64,000 nucleotides of DNA from Branchiostoma floridae. Its lineage: Eukaryota > Chordata > Leptocardii > Amphioxiformes > Branchiostomatidae. The notes below the pieces were generated by a model, which worked only from the letters and a program-made list of their open reading frames with translations, made no database searches and had not been told where the DNA came from. Made by a program: the position numbers and the translations under genes. Where the stretch lies: contig NC_049983.1 of assembly GCF_000003815.2 (NCBI RefSeq), forward strand, positions 12,369,454 through 12,433,453, written 5' to 3'. This document shows, piece by piece, positions 49,571 through 62,828 of the stretch. Position 1 is the first letter of the stretch, and each line of letters starts with the position of its first letter.

Positions 49571-51437
49571 GGAGAGATGTTTGTGTGGGGAGGGGGGCAG
49601 TCATCACATATTGGACTAAACAGGGCTCTACATGTGTACCAAAGTGTACCAGATCATGACGGCCTTTTAAATGAATCAAATATTTCCTGAATGATTGGTC
49701 CATTACTAAATTGATTTTGGTTGATGATTATGAACAATCAATCCAACATGGATGGCCATTGACTGACAACACTGAGGAAAGGAATTCATGAACTGTTGAG
49801 TTGGGCTATAATGAAAGCAAAGATTTAGCTAGCTCAGAACTGTGTCCAAAACTCTTGAGACACTGTCAAAATGAAGATGCAGCAATTTTGTAGATATTTG
49901 GAATGATTTTAAACTTTCTTAACCAAACTAAAGGGTCCCTTCGGATGGAATGAGTCTCGATTTGATTTTAAATGTGACCAAGCAAAATTCAACATTTTGA
50001 CCTTAACCTTTCTCCCAGCTTCCTAACCCCATAAAGGTTAAAGTTCACATACAACAAATTGTTTGAAGTGGAGATGCCATGTAACAAACAGAAGATAGGT
50101 AGTGTGATAAGCTTGGACACAAATTTTGTACAAGACGATTTTCCAGCAAACGGCTGATAGGCAAATAATGAGGTTGTAATGCACCAATAATGTTGGAATT
50201 CATATGATTTGAAAGATTTGTACTTTGAAGTACATGTGTATCTTTAAGGTGATCAGACTCATAAATGTAGGTGACACCCACCCCTACCCCCAGGGCATGC
50301 TGCACTCTGTGTATTGTCGTTAAAAATCTGTGTACAATCATGCAGAAAAGTATGCAGAACACAAAGGATATTCTTGTGCTTCCATAGGTGACAGACAACA
50401 TGATTGTACTACTGTATAGACTGCAGTGCACAGAGTGCAGGGCTCAAGAATTCGTCCGGAAGTTTTTATTTCTTCCACTACGAAACCCTAGCCTGGGCAC
50501 CAACATTTTTTATCTTTGCTTTCTCTGTCGCTTCCATTTTTGGCTCCAAAAGTGACAGCTCCAGAGAAAGGAAAGGTAAAAAGGCTGGCACACAGGCTAG
50601 CAGAGCCCTGGTGCAAAGTACCCTTTCCTTTCACCTTGCGCAACACTGCCTTACTTCAATGTTTAGTCCTTTTACAAGCCATATTGAAACGTATCAATGC
50701 TTACAGGTGTAGGTTCTGATGAAGTTTGCTCTATACGTAGCCTGTTTAAGTATGCTCTTTGGAAACCAAATTATTCCAAGAAATGTGTGGACAAAATTTT
50801 TTTATCAATTGCTGATTCTTTTTACATTCCTACAACAAGGAGCACTAGCAAATAGGAAGTGTGAAGATGAAAACTATTGGTTACATATGGGATAGAATGG
50901 CACACAATGAAGACTTTATCATTATTGATATGTCAGTCTGGATACTGTCCTCATAGTTTACTCTTGTTCCCACTAACTAGACTTCGAGTGTGTCTATGGG
51001 AGCAAGCGTAGACTGTGACAATGATAGCCAGGCTATCTAACACTTTGTTCTATGAAATGTATCATATACTCAGCATTATTTTAGATTTTACATGAGGACA
51101 TGTACTTATGGATATTTTAATGTGTTGGATGACAATCCAAATGAACATTTGGAGTGTTAGGCGTAAAAGTTCTAGAATACCTATTGATATGCACTGTAGA
51201 TTTTATTATGAATTTGAAAATGCAAGAATAGATTTATCAGTATACAAAAACATATATGTTGATATTTGTGGTTCAGGTTGCCTGCACTAGAATTGCCATG
51301 AGGTATTGTTGCCAAGAGAGATACAATGTTTTGAAGGTTTTGCAGATCAAATAGAAAAGATCCTTGAAAAATGGTAGGCAAAGGAAGGAAGTAAGGTCAT
51401 ATTTTTGCTGTGAGTTATATGGCATCATGGCAATAAA
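49571..51437 (+). other. MSRB3-like 3' untranslated region (probable extent)
   Basis: No coding potential follows the stop. AATAAA at 51432-51437 is a candidate distal polyadenylation signal. A small MITE lies inside (50438-50610). Shorter 3' ends are possible. Confidence 0.4.
50438..50610. mobile_element. Small MITE with CAGGGCTC/GAGCCCTG ends
   Basis: It begins CAGGGCTCAAGAATTC and ends GCAGAGCCCTG. Inside it (50488-50600) is an imperfect ~38-bp inverted repeat beginning CTAGCCTGGGCAC. The outer 8 bp match the termini of the 7781-8134 element, so the two may be the same broad family. The target duplication is unclear (possibly GTG). Confidence 0.55.
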
Positions 51438-53924
51438 ATATTTCTATGTTTGAATGCAGTTTGTGATGCTGTTTTTCTGGTGCCTTTATTTGATTTTTTT
51501 TAGCATTATGCATTTAGAAGGAAAATGTCTTTATCCGGAAAAGGTCCCTGCATGCCCGATGGAATCGCCCAGCTGTTCCGCCATGACGGTCGCCCCCCTT
51601 GGAGTGGTTCCACCTGTCCTGACCCTCTGGCAAGCCGCCAAACGGGCGGTCATCCTGCCAGCAATGTCCTCAGTTGAACTTGGCGACACCATGGCAGCTA
51701 GGGGCTGGTTCCATTTACATGGCAGAGTTTTGGAAATTAGGGTCTTGGACAGAAATAACAGGATCAAAATACTCCGCTAGTTTTGGCTCTCCTTACTGCT
51801 GTGCGCCCCCTGTGTGAAAACCACCTTCTTGAGCAACACCCTAAACTACATGTACACACGAATTACTCCGTTGCCTATGTTCAAGGCCACCTATAGACTT
51901 GGGATAATTCAGGTGTCAAAGCAGACTTGTGATATCGGCAATTTTTGTATCGTGTGGTCCGTTTTGTACGTCTCTTACTCTTTCAATAATGACCATAGTA
52001 TTTGTAGAACAAGATGCATTAAAAATGATCTAGTCTATGGTAGACAGCAGACGCCGTCTGGAAACTCTGTATTCTTGTAAGTTTTATTTACAGTGACGTC
52101 TTGTTCACGTTTTGAACTGGGTACACTGAAGTGTTGTTACTCTTGCTTTACATCCGAATTATTGGGTAGAAATAAAACCTCGCAGTTGGAGGTAGGCCCG
52201 TGCTAATGCAGCATGGAACGTCTGAATATCGGAAGTCGTTCACTTTACAATACCAGAGCATTAGTCTTCGTTGATTCATGCTAGTATTACAATACGACAA
52301 TTTCCCCCGATTTTTCTGATCTTCCCGACACAACTAATTATGCATAGTCACGCGACTTCCTTCTTGACCTTGTTGTTGACCTTCTAGCGGTGCCCTTGAG
52401 AACAGCAAACATAGATTAGCCGTTATCATTTCTTCTTATGTACTTTTAATCACAACCATCTTCTTATCTTTCCTACTTGACATCCACTTCCTCTCGTGAC
52501 CTTCAAACGCGTAACACTATATAATCTACCTACTGATATATCTTTACTGTTCTACTTAAGCATGAATCACGCTTTTTACGACTTTTAACTGAGATTTGAC
52601 ATTCCGATGGCTTTTTTGTGACGGAAATGGCAGCGCTTAAACCGTACTCCTACGCTGTAAAATCCTTATTTGCAGTTCGCGGGTGGATTTGATCTTCTGT
52701 CCGAGGCGGATTATATACGACACTTAAGCGTTTGAAGACTAATTCCCGTGTAGCCCGGCCTATTGTTGAGGTGCCTCTGTGAGAGCAGGTGCGGTGATGG
52801 ACAGCGCTGTTTGTCCCACGCACACCTGTTGCCCGGCAGGTAACGTCCGAAAGTTTGCGTCGCTTTTCGCTGTTTTGCAGGTCGGTAACTGCCGCCAACG
52901 TAACCCTTGGACTCTGCACCTTGTTGACATCAGCAACTCGCTGACGATGACGTTTTCACTCATTTTCAGATGAGGTATCATGGCTTGTGGTCGGACATCC
53001 CACCCCCGCAGAGCTGTCCAATCATACCCAATCTTTCCTAAACGACAGACACACAGAACGCGGACACTTGACGACGACGTTAGCTTTGAACACGCCGTTG
53101 GCGCGGCGCCGCCACAGGTCGTGGTCTGCTTGCAGATCGCGCACCTCGGGACGCGCGCGCCTCCGTCTGAGCGTCTCCGTGGGAAAAATGCGGTGCCCAG
53201 CTCCGCTAGGTTCTTGACGTTTGCTCAACACCCCCGCGGTATCTTAATTGAAGTTGTACTTCGCACCTCCATGATAAGAAAGTTTGCGCTATTTTGGTTG
53301 GGAGTTTGCGGACGCCGTGGCTTTACAAAGGTAACGTCGTCAGCTCGATAAACTTATCAAGACAAGTTCTCTCTCTAAATGGCACTTCGAACCGCAATTA
53401 GTTTGTGTCAACGTTTGCCAAACGTGCGGACAGCGTTTGTACGGAATCTATCAACCCTCATAAACTCCCGGTATGCTGTTACAGCCTAAAGAGCCATACA
53501 TGGCTGCTACGAAGCCTATCTCGGGTACCGGTAGTGGGGGTAAAAACAACGAGCGACCTTGATTCAAAAGCTCATTGGTTATAATATAACTTCATGAAGA
53601 AGGTTATGGTTTCAGCTGCGTTAGTCTGTAGATCATCACGATATCTTAAAAGTTATGAGTTGACTTTCGTGATTTATGTTTGTACTGGGAATATATTATT
53701 AGCCCAAGAAAAATTTATTTGATTTTGGCCCCCTTGCAGCTTCCTTTCGAGCTGCAGCGTCACACTACAACGATTACTAGTAGAAATTTGCGCTCTCGGA
53801 ATCGTGATTTTTTTGCTACATTAACTTTGACTAATTTTCTTGTTCAAGCTTACCTGCATAATTCTTTATTCATTCATTTACTAATTTATGAATCTTTAGG
53901 GTGGTCCCTTCAGTTAGCTTGGTA

Positions 53925-54096
53925 CAGTAGAAGCCGCTTAATTGCACGGTCTATTTGCCAGTGAATTTCGTGCAATTATCCGACTGTTGCAATAATGCGA
54001 AGTTATCTTGCTGGACCGGACTGTTTTGGGATTTTAGGATTCCGTGCAGTTAACAGAAGTGTGCGTTTATCCTGTGTAATTAACTAGCTTCTACTG
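53925..54096. mobile_element. pogo/Tigger-like MITE, 172 bp
   Basis: Ends CAGTAGAAGCCGCTTAATTG and AATTAACTAGCTTCTACTG, with TA on both sides (53923-53924, 54097-54098). CAGTAGAA-type TIRs with TA target sites are typical of pogo/Tigger derivatives. No coding capacity. Confidence 0.8.
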
Positions 54097-54304
54097 TATT
54101 GGTATTACTGGTCATTACTGGTTTCCAAGGGAGCCATAACAAAATTATAAGACAGCAAGATGCAAAAAAATGTTTATTACACCTCGACGCTTCATTGAAA
54201 TTGGTCCATTTCTCCGAGTATTCCAACACAAGAAGTATCGTCTTCCCCCTTGTTTTGAGATTCTCATTCACTTCTAAAGTCGGTCATTTTGTTCTGAGAC
54301 ACAG

Positions 54305-54968
54305 GCCCGCAGCCACCCGGCATTGACCACTGTCACAACATCCGGATCCCCGCTCGGGTCAACACGATTGTCCGTGGTATGAGCGCATCATCCGCTGCTT
54401 CCCCTCCGTCATGCCCATCTCGCCCTGTGCTCACCAGGGACAGGACCCCGCATGTGTGTGGCGCAGTCTACACGCTCCCCGTGGAGGCAAGGTGATGAGG
54501 GTTTGCCAGGATTCTGAAAAAGTAAAAAGACACCCTGAGTTTAAGCTTTCTGCTGACGTAGCTTCATTAGTCTATAACGCTTATGATTAGGCCTTTTAGC
54601 AAAACAACATTGGAAACATGAGGGGGGGGGGAGATGGGAGGTAGCATGATGAAATGTAGGAAAATATAGACCTCTACGCTTTGACTTTCAAACACAAAAT
54701 GGGATAGGGTTTGTTTGGTCTGCGTCATTTCGCTTCATCATTTGTGAATTTTGACAACTCTTTCTGCAGAGCTGGAGACATGAACCACATGCAGTTGCAC
54801 ACCCTTTGGCTCACACGTCTTCATCAGAAAAACAGTCTTCAGTCAAAAGACGAACCTCCGACACACACAGCTGATGTCCCCACGCCCCCAGGACCCTGTG
54901 CGCAGCCTCACCACTCACCAAGGTTTAAGCGTGGTTCATGGCCTTTCTCAATCATGACCACGGGCTGA
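54305..54968 (+). other. Two possible exons of an unknown transcript
   Basis: Segment 54305-54491 is bounded by CAG| and |GTGATG and is open for 61 codons. Segment 54770-54968 follows TTTCTGCAG and runs in the matching phase to a TGA. Joined, they stay open, but no domain is recognisable (MNHMQLHTLWLTRLHQ in the second) and no start exon is evident. They could be part of a long non-coding RNA or chance. Confidence 0.15.
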
Positions 54969-56589
54969 CCTTTGCTTAGGAAATGGCATGGGACGATTTT
55001 TGCCATTCCGGTCACACGTGCCCAACAACCCAATAGTGAACATAAAGATGTTGCGGAATGTCCGCTGTGGAAAGCAGTTGCCTCACGGCTCTTTCTCTAG
55101 GTTGTCCTCGACTCGCGACGACCTGACAACCCCCTGGCTCTTCCCGGGAGACGTCGCATGCAGGGCCGCATGTTTGATGGTAAAAATGACCTGTCAGTGG
55201 GCCTGACAGGTAACGGAAGCGAGTGCGTCAGGTGTCACGCGGGGGCAGCCTTTGAAGCAGCCCGGCCCGTGAAAGGACCCTCACTCATCCGTCCCGTCCA
55301 TTTGTTGTTGAGCCCTGCAAAGCCGGGCGCCTCCACGCTTCTCGATTCCCCCGAACGGAAGCCGCGATACGGACGAGATTTCAGGGGTGGTTGGCAAGGA
55401 AAAGATCCCGCGATGCTTTGAAATGCTTTGGGCAATTATCCATGGCAGCCCCCGTCCGACCTGTCATCGACGGACAGAACAGAGTCATCCCAGATCATCC
55501 CAGGTCCGCGCCCGCCGCTGGTGTCCTGTTCGTAACATCCCGATGAGTCAAGTTCGCCCGCATCTGCCCTTTCCCACCACCACCAGGCATTCAGTAACAA
55601 CTCCTCGTCTGATCCTGTCATGTCCCTTTACTCTGTACGTCATCTGTATGTCTCATCAGAGTTACCATGACAACAAGGTACCCAGCACACCCACCTGATG
55701 ACCTCATTATCCGATCTGCAGCTTTCACTCTCTCTTTTTAACGCCACTTGGCAGCAAACAGACATGCCGGTGCCCAGTATTAGGCCCAAACTCACCGTGT
55801 TTGTAGTGAAACGCATGAGGTCCCATGTATTGTAACACAACGGCGACTGCGGCTTTCAATACAACGTTTCCGAATCGTGTGTGACTAGTTTATTATAACA
55901 AAAGTTGACTATCATGCATAACAAATTCATTAGATTGAAAGGTATATGTTCCAGTCACTGTAGACCGAGCATGAAACTGGGGTCAGAGCGGGAGGCGGGC
56001 CGGCTTTGGTGGCCCATTCTTCTGCCTGCCCTCTTGGCCCTGTTTCTCTCAACAAGTCTGGTTCTCATGGCGTGGAGAACCATTATGCCGGGCTGCCGTC
56101 GTCGACAGGGTCTTCTGCGACATCAGGGGCATGGGACGCGGCACGCAGGTCACCCCGCTGTCTTGGGAAAGTTTGAAGAAGAAAGGTGGATGGTAACAAC
56201 AGCGCGTCAACTAGCACCAGGCAAGGGCATAACACGCTAGTCAATCGCGGACTTAACGTTGAGGTCAAAACGACGAGATCACGGCCTGTGTTTGCTGTTT
56301 CTAATGTTTGATGTGCACTCAGCAAGTCCGATGACAATGTCTAACAAGTCGATTCTTGCTATACTCTTTTGACAAAAAGTAGTTTATACTTGTCGAGCAT
56401 TACTTTGTTCATTACCAGTCTATACCGAGGGAGGATAAACACTCCCCGGCTTACATATCTCTTGATACATCCCCCACCGGGGACCCAGATCAAACCAATT
56501 CTGAAACAGATCGACTCGGATAGCGCAGCACCTCACTCCCACCCACCACTCTTGGTCCATCCCCTTTCCCATATCCCCCCCACTAATCT

Positions 56590-57184
56590 ACTGTTTTTGG
56601 GTTTTCTATTTTATATTTTTTTGGATTTTCTCTTTTTCTGTGTCCCTAATATAGGGAATTCATAAAGTCCTCTAGAACTTCAATGACAAATGTGCGACAT
56701 CTACATCTGCCCAAGAATAGCCCTCAGCCCAGTTGGTGTAGAAGCCAGCCGGGCCAAGACGCGTGAACTCAAAAACCAGTCTCTCAGCTAACGTCTCCTT
56801 CAGGAGGAGAGCCAACTCCGCAGAGGAGTGATGCTTCTTGTTGTGTTTTGCATCACCTCTCGACCGCCAAATCAGGTTCTTAGAGATTGCAGACAAGGCT
56901 CCTAACACCCGCCTTGTCTTCATAGATGACCCATCTGGAGCTAAGCCCCAAAGCACAAACTTGTTAGAAAGAACAAAGTTCGGACAGATCTTTCTAGCTA
57001 TAAGCCACTCCAGCCATGTCCACATCTCAGACACGTGGGCACATTCTAAGAAAACATGGGAGATGTTCTCCACTTCGTCACAACCTCGTCTCGGGCATTT
57101 GGACGTCTTAGAAAACTTCCGCCAGGAATAGAGCTTCTTGTTAGTCACTAAGCCATCGTGAGCGATATTCCAGCAAACCATCCT
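56590..57184 (-). mobile_element. 5'-truncated LINE fragment with zf-RVT domain
   Basis: A 169-codon minus-strand ORF (57181-56672) carries the reverse-transcriptase-associated zinc knuckle CPRRGCDEVENISHVFLECA, then MWTWLEWL. This pattern ends ORF2 of several non-LTR retrotransposon clades. A short A-rich 3' tail follows to about 56590. The 5' portion of the element is missing. The ORF is still open over its length, so the insertion may not be very old. Confidence 0.8.
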
Positions 57185-60100
57185 CTCCCGCTAACTAACT
57201 CTACTGAGTTGTAGGGCCCGAGTGTGTCTGTTCCGTGAAACTGTTTACATCCTCCCAGGGCCGGGGCCTAGGTCACTTCCCCTGGGGTTCAGTGTGTCAA
57301 GGTCACGGTGCAGTAGTGAGGAAATCCCGGACTGCTAAAAGACCCCTGTGACTAAAATCAAAGCAGAGGGCAACATGCATATCCGTCTTCATATATGATA
57401 TATACTGTGTATTTGAATGTCACATTTCTGCACTTAGAAAAATGGCTTTAGCCGAAAAAGAAACGAATACATGGATGTCCCGAGAGGGAAATTTTAAGCC
57501 ATTCTCCAACTCAGAGTCAAACCCTTGTCCTAGTAGAACTTTGGTTCCTAGCGGAGATCAAGGACGCGGGTTCGACACTGGGTAGGAGAATGTCATACAT
57601 AAATCATATATAGTTTCCCTACCAACGCTGGTTGAAAAGTTATCTGGCCATGGCGTTAATAGATGGAGCAAGTTCTGGATACGCCTACGATGCCCGACTG
57701 GGTCTGACGGTACGAAAGGGATTTGTGATCATTTGTTACCGTTCCCATGCCAGTCAGCCTCGTTCCCTTGTCTCCCCGCGAGGGAAACAGGTGGCCTGTG
57801 ATGAGTCGGGCAAGGTCAACAGGAGAACAAGACAGGACACATAACAGCACGAGGGAGAGGGGCAAGTTCAAGTTAGGAACACACCCCCTCCCCAGGCCAC
57901 CCATCCGTCCTCGCCTGACACCCCCACCCTGACGACATGGAGGATGACTCAGAACACAAGTCGACACTACCTAAACAATCAGTCAGTGTCCCAGTTACTG
58001 AGGTTTGCGAACTATTCACACTGGCGTCAGGAGACAACAGAAGAATGTAGGCACAAAAACCGCACATTTCTGCGTCTTTTTACTCAAATAACCCTCTGCC
58101 AATATGTCAAGAGAGCTATTGCCTTGATGTGAAGCAAGTGATGTTCGCCGGAATGTAGACGGAAAACCACATGTAATCTTGTACGAAAAGTGGACGCGAA
58201 ACAAAGAAAGTGATGAAAACTTACTGCATAGTGTTATCTTGCCTTAGCATGCCAAGTCTAGAAAATGCACAGAAAATGTACTATGTACACGCACCCGTCC
58301 TGTTGACACTGTGTTACGGTAGATACAAAGTATTATACATGAATCTTTTGCCATTTTCTAAAAATCCACCTTGTTGTCTTCAGATTGATTGCTTGACAAG
58401 AAGGATTTAGAAATTGTTGTCAATTGCTGGATATGGTCCTGTTTTTCTTTGAGAGATATCTTATCTTATTCAATAAAAAAATCTGAATCTCGTAGGCCGT
58501 GTGAGTTCGCTGGTAATGTTATGCAACAAATTGAACATATTCCCTGCTTGTGTGTAACATTACATTATTTGTCAATTGTATAAACTTGAGACAATGCATA
58601 AATCATTGTACATAGCGGAGGCTCTGTACTCGGAGGCGGAAAACGACACATGGCAAATGTGGCACCAATCAGGGGACAGATGAAGTGGATTATTCACTAA
58701 TAACAGCCTGATATATTTTAGAGAAGATTATTCATATGATATGCGAGTTATGATGTAAAACAGCAAAAGAACTTGATGAAGATGAGTATTTTCAAGGGCG
58801 CCATTTCATCTCAGTGTGTACCCGTCCACTGTCTGGTTCGTACTCGTCACTGAGCATGGCTCTACTCGGAACACAAATCACCGCGAATATTTCGCATACG
58901 TCTGGTAGCTAAAAGGAATTTCCGGACGTAAACAGAACATACAGGAAATTCAAGTTCACGCTGACGAGAAACAGGTATTTAGTTACACCAGCAGCCTGTG
59001 TGTAATGTACACTTAAGTACAGAGTTTGTCATACTGCCATGATCTAACTACGACGGACAGCAGTGTCACAACTCTCCGAGTCACTTACTCTTCTTTCAAG
59101 CCGCGTCCTTACCCTGACTAGAAAATTTGTATAATCCGTATTTAGATGGTCGTAAGATATCATTGCCTTGAAGTAGTATCAGCCTTTTAATTTTGCGACG
59201 GAACCAATAACATCCACAGATGACGTCTTGATTTTTCTTTAGGAGTCTTTCTCACCTGTGTCGGTGGCCTGCGGTAGCCGTGCACCCATCTATCGCGTTA
59301 CTGAGAGTGGGCAAGGTTGAAATCCTAGCACACCGTGTTATTTCCTATTGTATGTCACGTTGTCAAGGAGTCCAGAAGAAGACGCTGGTCTGAGAAGAAA
59401 CGTTATTACTTGCGTGGCCGGGGTCTTAGGCACCTTGGGCCGACGCCTACGCGACGAAAGCTCACGTTTCAAAGGAAGATTACCTTTCATTGCGCAATCG
59501 GTCAACCTCGTGATCGCAATCACCTGCAAGTTTCCATCGCGAAGCTGTAGTTAAGATTCGAGAAACTGTTCTAAACAACGCCTCTGTAGTAGATATGTAC
59601 TTGCTCTTGGCTCCATGTCAACGCTGGTGTCGGTGACTCACGATCAGCAGCTCCAGCGTGTTTCCATGCCGTCAGAGATGTGACATTCTCGGCGGGACCT
59701 CGCGTACGTGGGTCGGGAATGGACATACAGGCCAAATGAGAGGGGAGGCTGGGAAAGGTCTTAATCTGACCTTCGTCTGTACTGTCCCTGCTAAATAAAG
59801 ACCGTAACCTTGGACCCTGTCCAACCTCTGGCGGACTCACCAAAGACTCAGGCTCTGGAACAGCCTGCAAGTGCGTTATACGTTAACAGGGAATAATCGG
59901 TGTGCCAACTTTACAACATAAAACATGGATGTAAAATGAATCTAAAGAGAAGGGCGTACATAATAAAAGTTGGTACCAGATTGCTTTTGACCTTCCGCGT
60001 GTCGACTTTCTGCTCCCCTTGCTCCCACGTGACAGGTTTCACAGCATTTACTGTTGTGGGGGCGTTTGTTTCACTTCCTAGTTTCTATTTGGTCGGGCAA

Positions 60101-62199
60101 AGCCTTTAATCTTGGTCATGTGCTCATTGACTCATGGTCTCGTGCAGCTCATCAGCGTGGACCTGTCCTGCATCCACTTTTCACGATGATGATTGAAAAG
60201 AGGCTGGCAAAATAAAGTTACCTGACAGTTGAGAAATGCTGCTCTGTGATTGGTTGGTCTCCAAGCAAATACAAGGTTTCGGCTTCTTTTTTGTACGTCT
60301 ATTTGCGCCGTGATGCCGAAGCCGTACGATTGCGTCATGGTGAGAAAGTCCGGTCGAGGTCTGAAGTGCATCAGAAGAAACTGTTGTATGGCATCTTAGG
60401 TACAATCCTATTGAATTTCTTACCAAAATGGTCCGTCATAAAACACAATTCTTATTCTAGGCTTATTCTTATTAAACTCTTCAACGAGAATTCTTATTGT
60501 CCGATGATGAAGTGACGTTACTCCGTACACCTCTCTAAATACTGTAAGTTACAAAAACAATACACATTATCCAACAGATAATAAACTATGGACAGGAGTC
60601 TGTTTAAATCATTTTTTTTTTCTATATACAAACTTCGAGGCCATACTAGTAGTTTTCGAGGTTTCTGAACGCATGTTTTTGTGTAGAGCAATTTATTGTC
60701 TATTTGACTAGGGAGCCATTACAGTATTTTTCATAACGTTTTTGCGTGTGTCTGTGTCAGTGTGCGTGCGTTTGTATCTCCCTATCATACCCAGCGTAGT
60801 TAGTCTGGTCAAGGACGTTAGAAAAAGGCTGTCCTTGGTCTGGTAAAACCCAGGGTAAAGCCTAAAGGCGTACGGCGGTTGGTCTGCATGTATGAATGGC
60901 GGGTTTGAAGACTGATCCTCAGGCGTACTTAGACCTCGCCTTGCTTTGTCTGGGGTCAAGTGTCAGTCAATTGGCTTTACACTGAGAATTCCTCCCTGTA
61001 ACCTTAGAAAACAGGATAGAATGCAATATACACAAAGAAATGCCAAGAGGAGAGATGCAAAGAATGAAAGTTAATAACAGTGCGGACTGGTCAGAAACAC
61101 TGGGTGAATGTAGAGCGGTGTAAGGTGTCGGTTGTTCGACCCCAGTGGAAAAGACCTGCTCAAAAACATCGCTTCAGTTTTCAACTTACATCACTGGAAA
61201 CAAAGACTTGGCATTCCAGATATGTCGCTTTAAACCACAAGCTGTTTTCAATTTTCGCGAAATGTTACGGTCGCAGCAAAGGCTGTGAGAGTAATCTTGG
61301 TAATATCACATAAAGGCAGTGTTGTATTACTGGTGTATATGGGAAAGGCCTGGATGATGGAAGTACCCTGTGTCGATAGGGTGAATGATGAAATTGCGTA
61401 ATCCCAGGATTAGTCTTTAGTGAATGGTGTATTACACGAACTGCGCACCGCCATGTACACGACCGCCATGTTCGCATGGGGAAGGACGAAGAAGCAAGGG
61501 AGACGTAGTAAGAGAGACGGCGATTGCCTGTCGATAAAAGAGAACAGGGCAATGAAGTTTTGGGGGTCGGCTTGATCATTTTCAATGCCTTTAATGTCGA
61601 ATTGCTATGACCCTTTGTTTATTGGCCTCAGTACCATATCATCCGTAGTTCATTTGGAAAATGGTACCCAGGCTATTAGTTTATTACTCAAGGAATCCAA
61701 TCACATTGTTGGACACGCATGGTTGTCTGGCGTGAGCAAGTTGGGAGGTAATTAAAAACTGCCTACCAACATAACTGCAAATGAATTATCGCCTCTCTGG
61801 GGTAGGTGGTCCCCGAATCCTATCCCTGTGATACAGTTACATGTTAAGAAAACCATCACACGATTGGTCCACCGTGGAGGTAATCCCCCAAAATTGACAA
61901 ATGGCAGGGCGTATAACAAGTCTAGACGCCCAGAATGTTTCTGGTCGCCAGTAGGTCTGCTCGGTGTACAAGTGGGCGGGTCTGATACTTGGGCGGTCCC
62001 CACATCGCACCACGGATGTCACTTTGACAAATTGACCAGTTTTCATAAGTTAGAAATTGTGTTTATAACTTATCCTTCATGGACAGCACGACTCTAAAGT
62101 CTACAAATTCGTAGGTTGACAAAAATAGCTGTTTGGAAACAAAGCAATCTGTAGATTGTAACCGTCCATACTCTCCTGCGTATCATTGGATGCCAAGAT

Positions 62200-62828
62200 C
62201 GTGGGAAGTGCTGTATTCGCCGCGATGAGCCTCCTAGCTTCTGCTTTAAAAATGTAATCGATATAAGCAGATGTCATTCAGCGGCGGAATCAAAGGGTTG
62301 GAATCGACAAGGGGCTAAGCACTCTTTATGTGCGCAGGCGTCGTTGTCAGACTTTTCCCGTGGCTGACCAATGAGAAGGCCTGCTTCCATGTGGGCCCGT
62401 CACATCCCCTCACGTGAGCATAATTTTATCTCATTCGGGGGCGCTATTTTATTGTTATTATTTTGAATGTGTTTTCCTGAGGCCCCCATGGCTGTTGTGC
62501 CAGCACTCATGTAGGTTTATCCACCCACGGCTATACCTTCGGAATATTCGCTCGATTACTCACCGGGTCGGTATCCACGTGCATTTTCGGGAGTTGCCAG
62601 TCCCATAGAAGTTGCCGTTGGCGAAAGGAGGGTTTTCCCATTCCCGACGACAAGTCCGGGGCGCGTTTTGGTCAACCTCGGCGGTTCCCGTGAGCGACAG
62701 CAAAAATTTCGGGTTTTGACTTAGGCGGCGAAGTGTTTGACCCTTTCGCGGACGAGGCGAGAGAGGATCTACCCTTCCCTGCCGTGGACCCAGTGCAACC
62801 GAACGGACCCAACTTTGAGGCGGAGAAA
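62200..62828 (+). promoter_or_regulatory. CpG-rich promoter and 5' leader of HMGA2-like gene
   Basis: GC- and CpG-rich DNA leads into the first coding exon. It contains CTCACGTGAGC (E-box CACGTG) near 62411 and an AT-rich TTTTATTGTTATTATTTTG stretch at 62446-62466. The frame upstream of the ATG is open back to about 62733 but has no in-frame ATG there. Confidence 0.5.

Larger units (their letters stand above)
51438..62828. other. 11-kb gene-poor interval between MSRB3-like and HMGA2-like genes
   Basis: There is no confident gene. It contains a pogo-like MITE (53925-54096), a LINE fragment (56590-57184), two weak candidate exons (54305-54968), a GC/CpG-rich block at 52640-53340, and the HMGA2 promoter at the right end. 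GC is higher than in the introns to the left. Short ORFs are numerous on both strands, as expected at this composition. The interval is a natural place to look for HMGA2 enhancers. Confidence 0.5.

Noticed and set aside
51454-51780. 108-codon ORF after the MSRB3 3' UTR
   Set aside because: Both strands are open over the same GC-rich stretch, and neither product resembles a protein family.
52987-53351. Arg-rich ORFs on both strands in the CpG block
   Set aside because: CpG-rich DNA gives long Arg/Ala frames by composition. No domain and no partner exons.
55905-56240. 111-codon ORF with a hydrophobic stretch (LLPALLALFLSTSLVLMAW)
   Set aside because: A single membrane-like segment with no conserved context or splice support. 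The opposite strand is also open.
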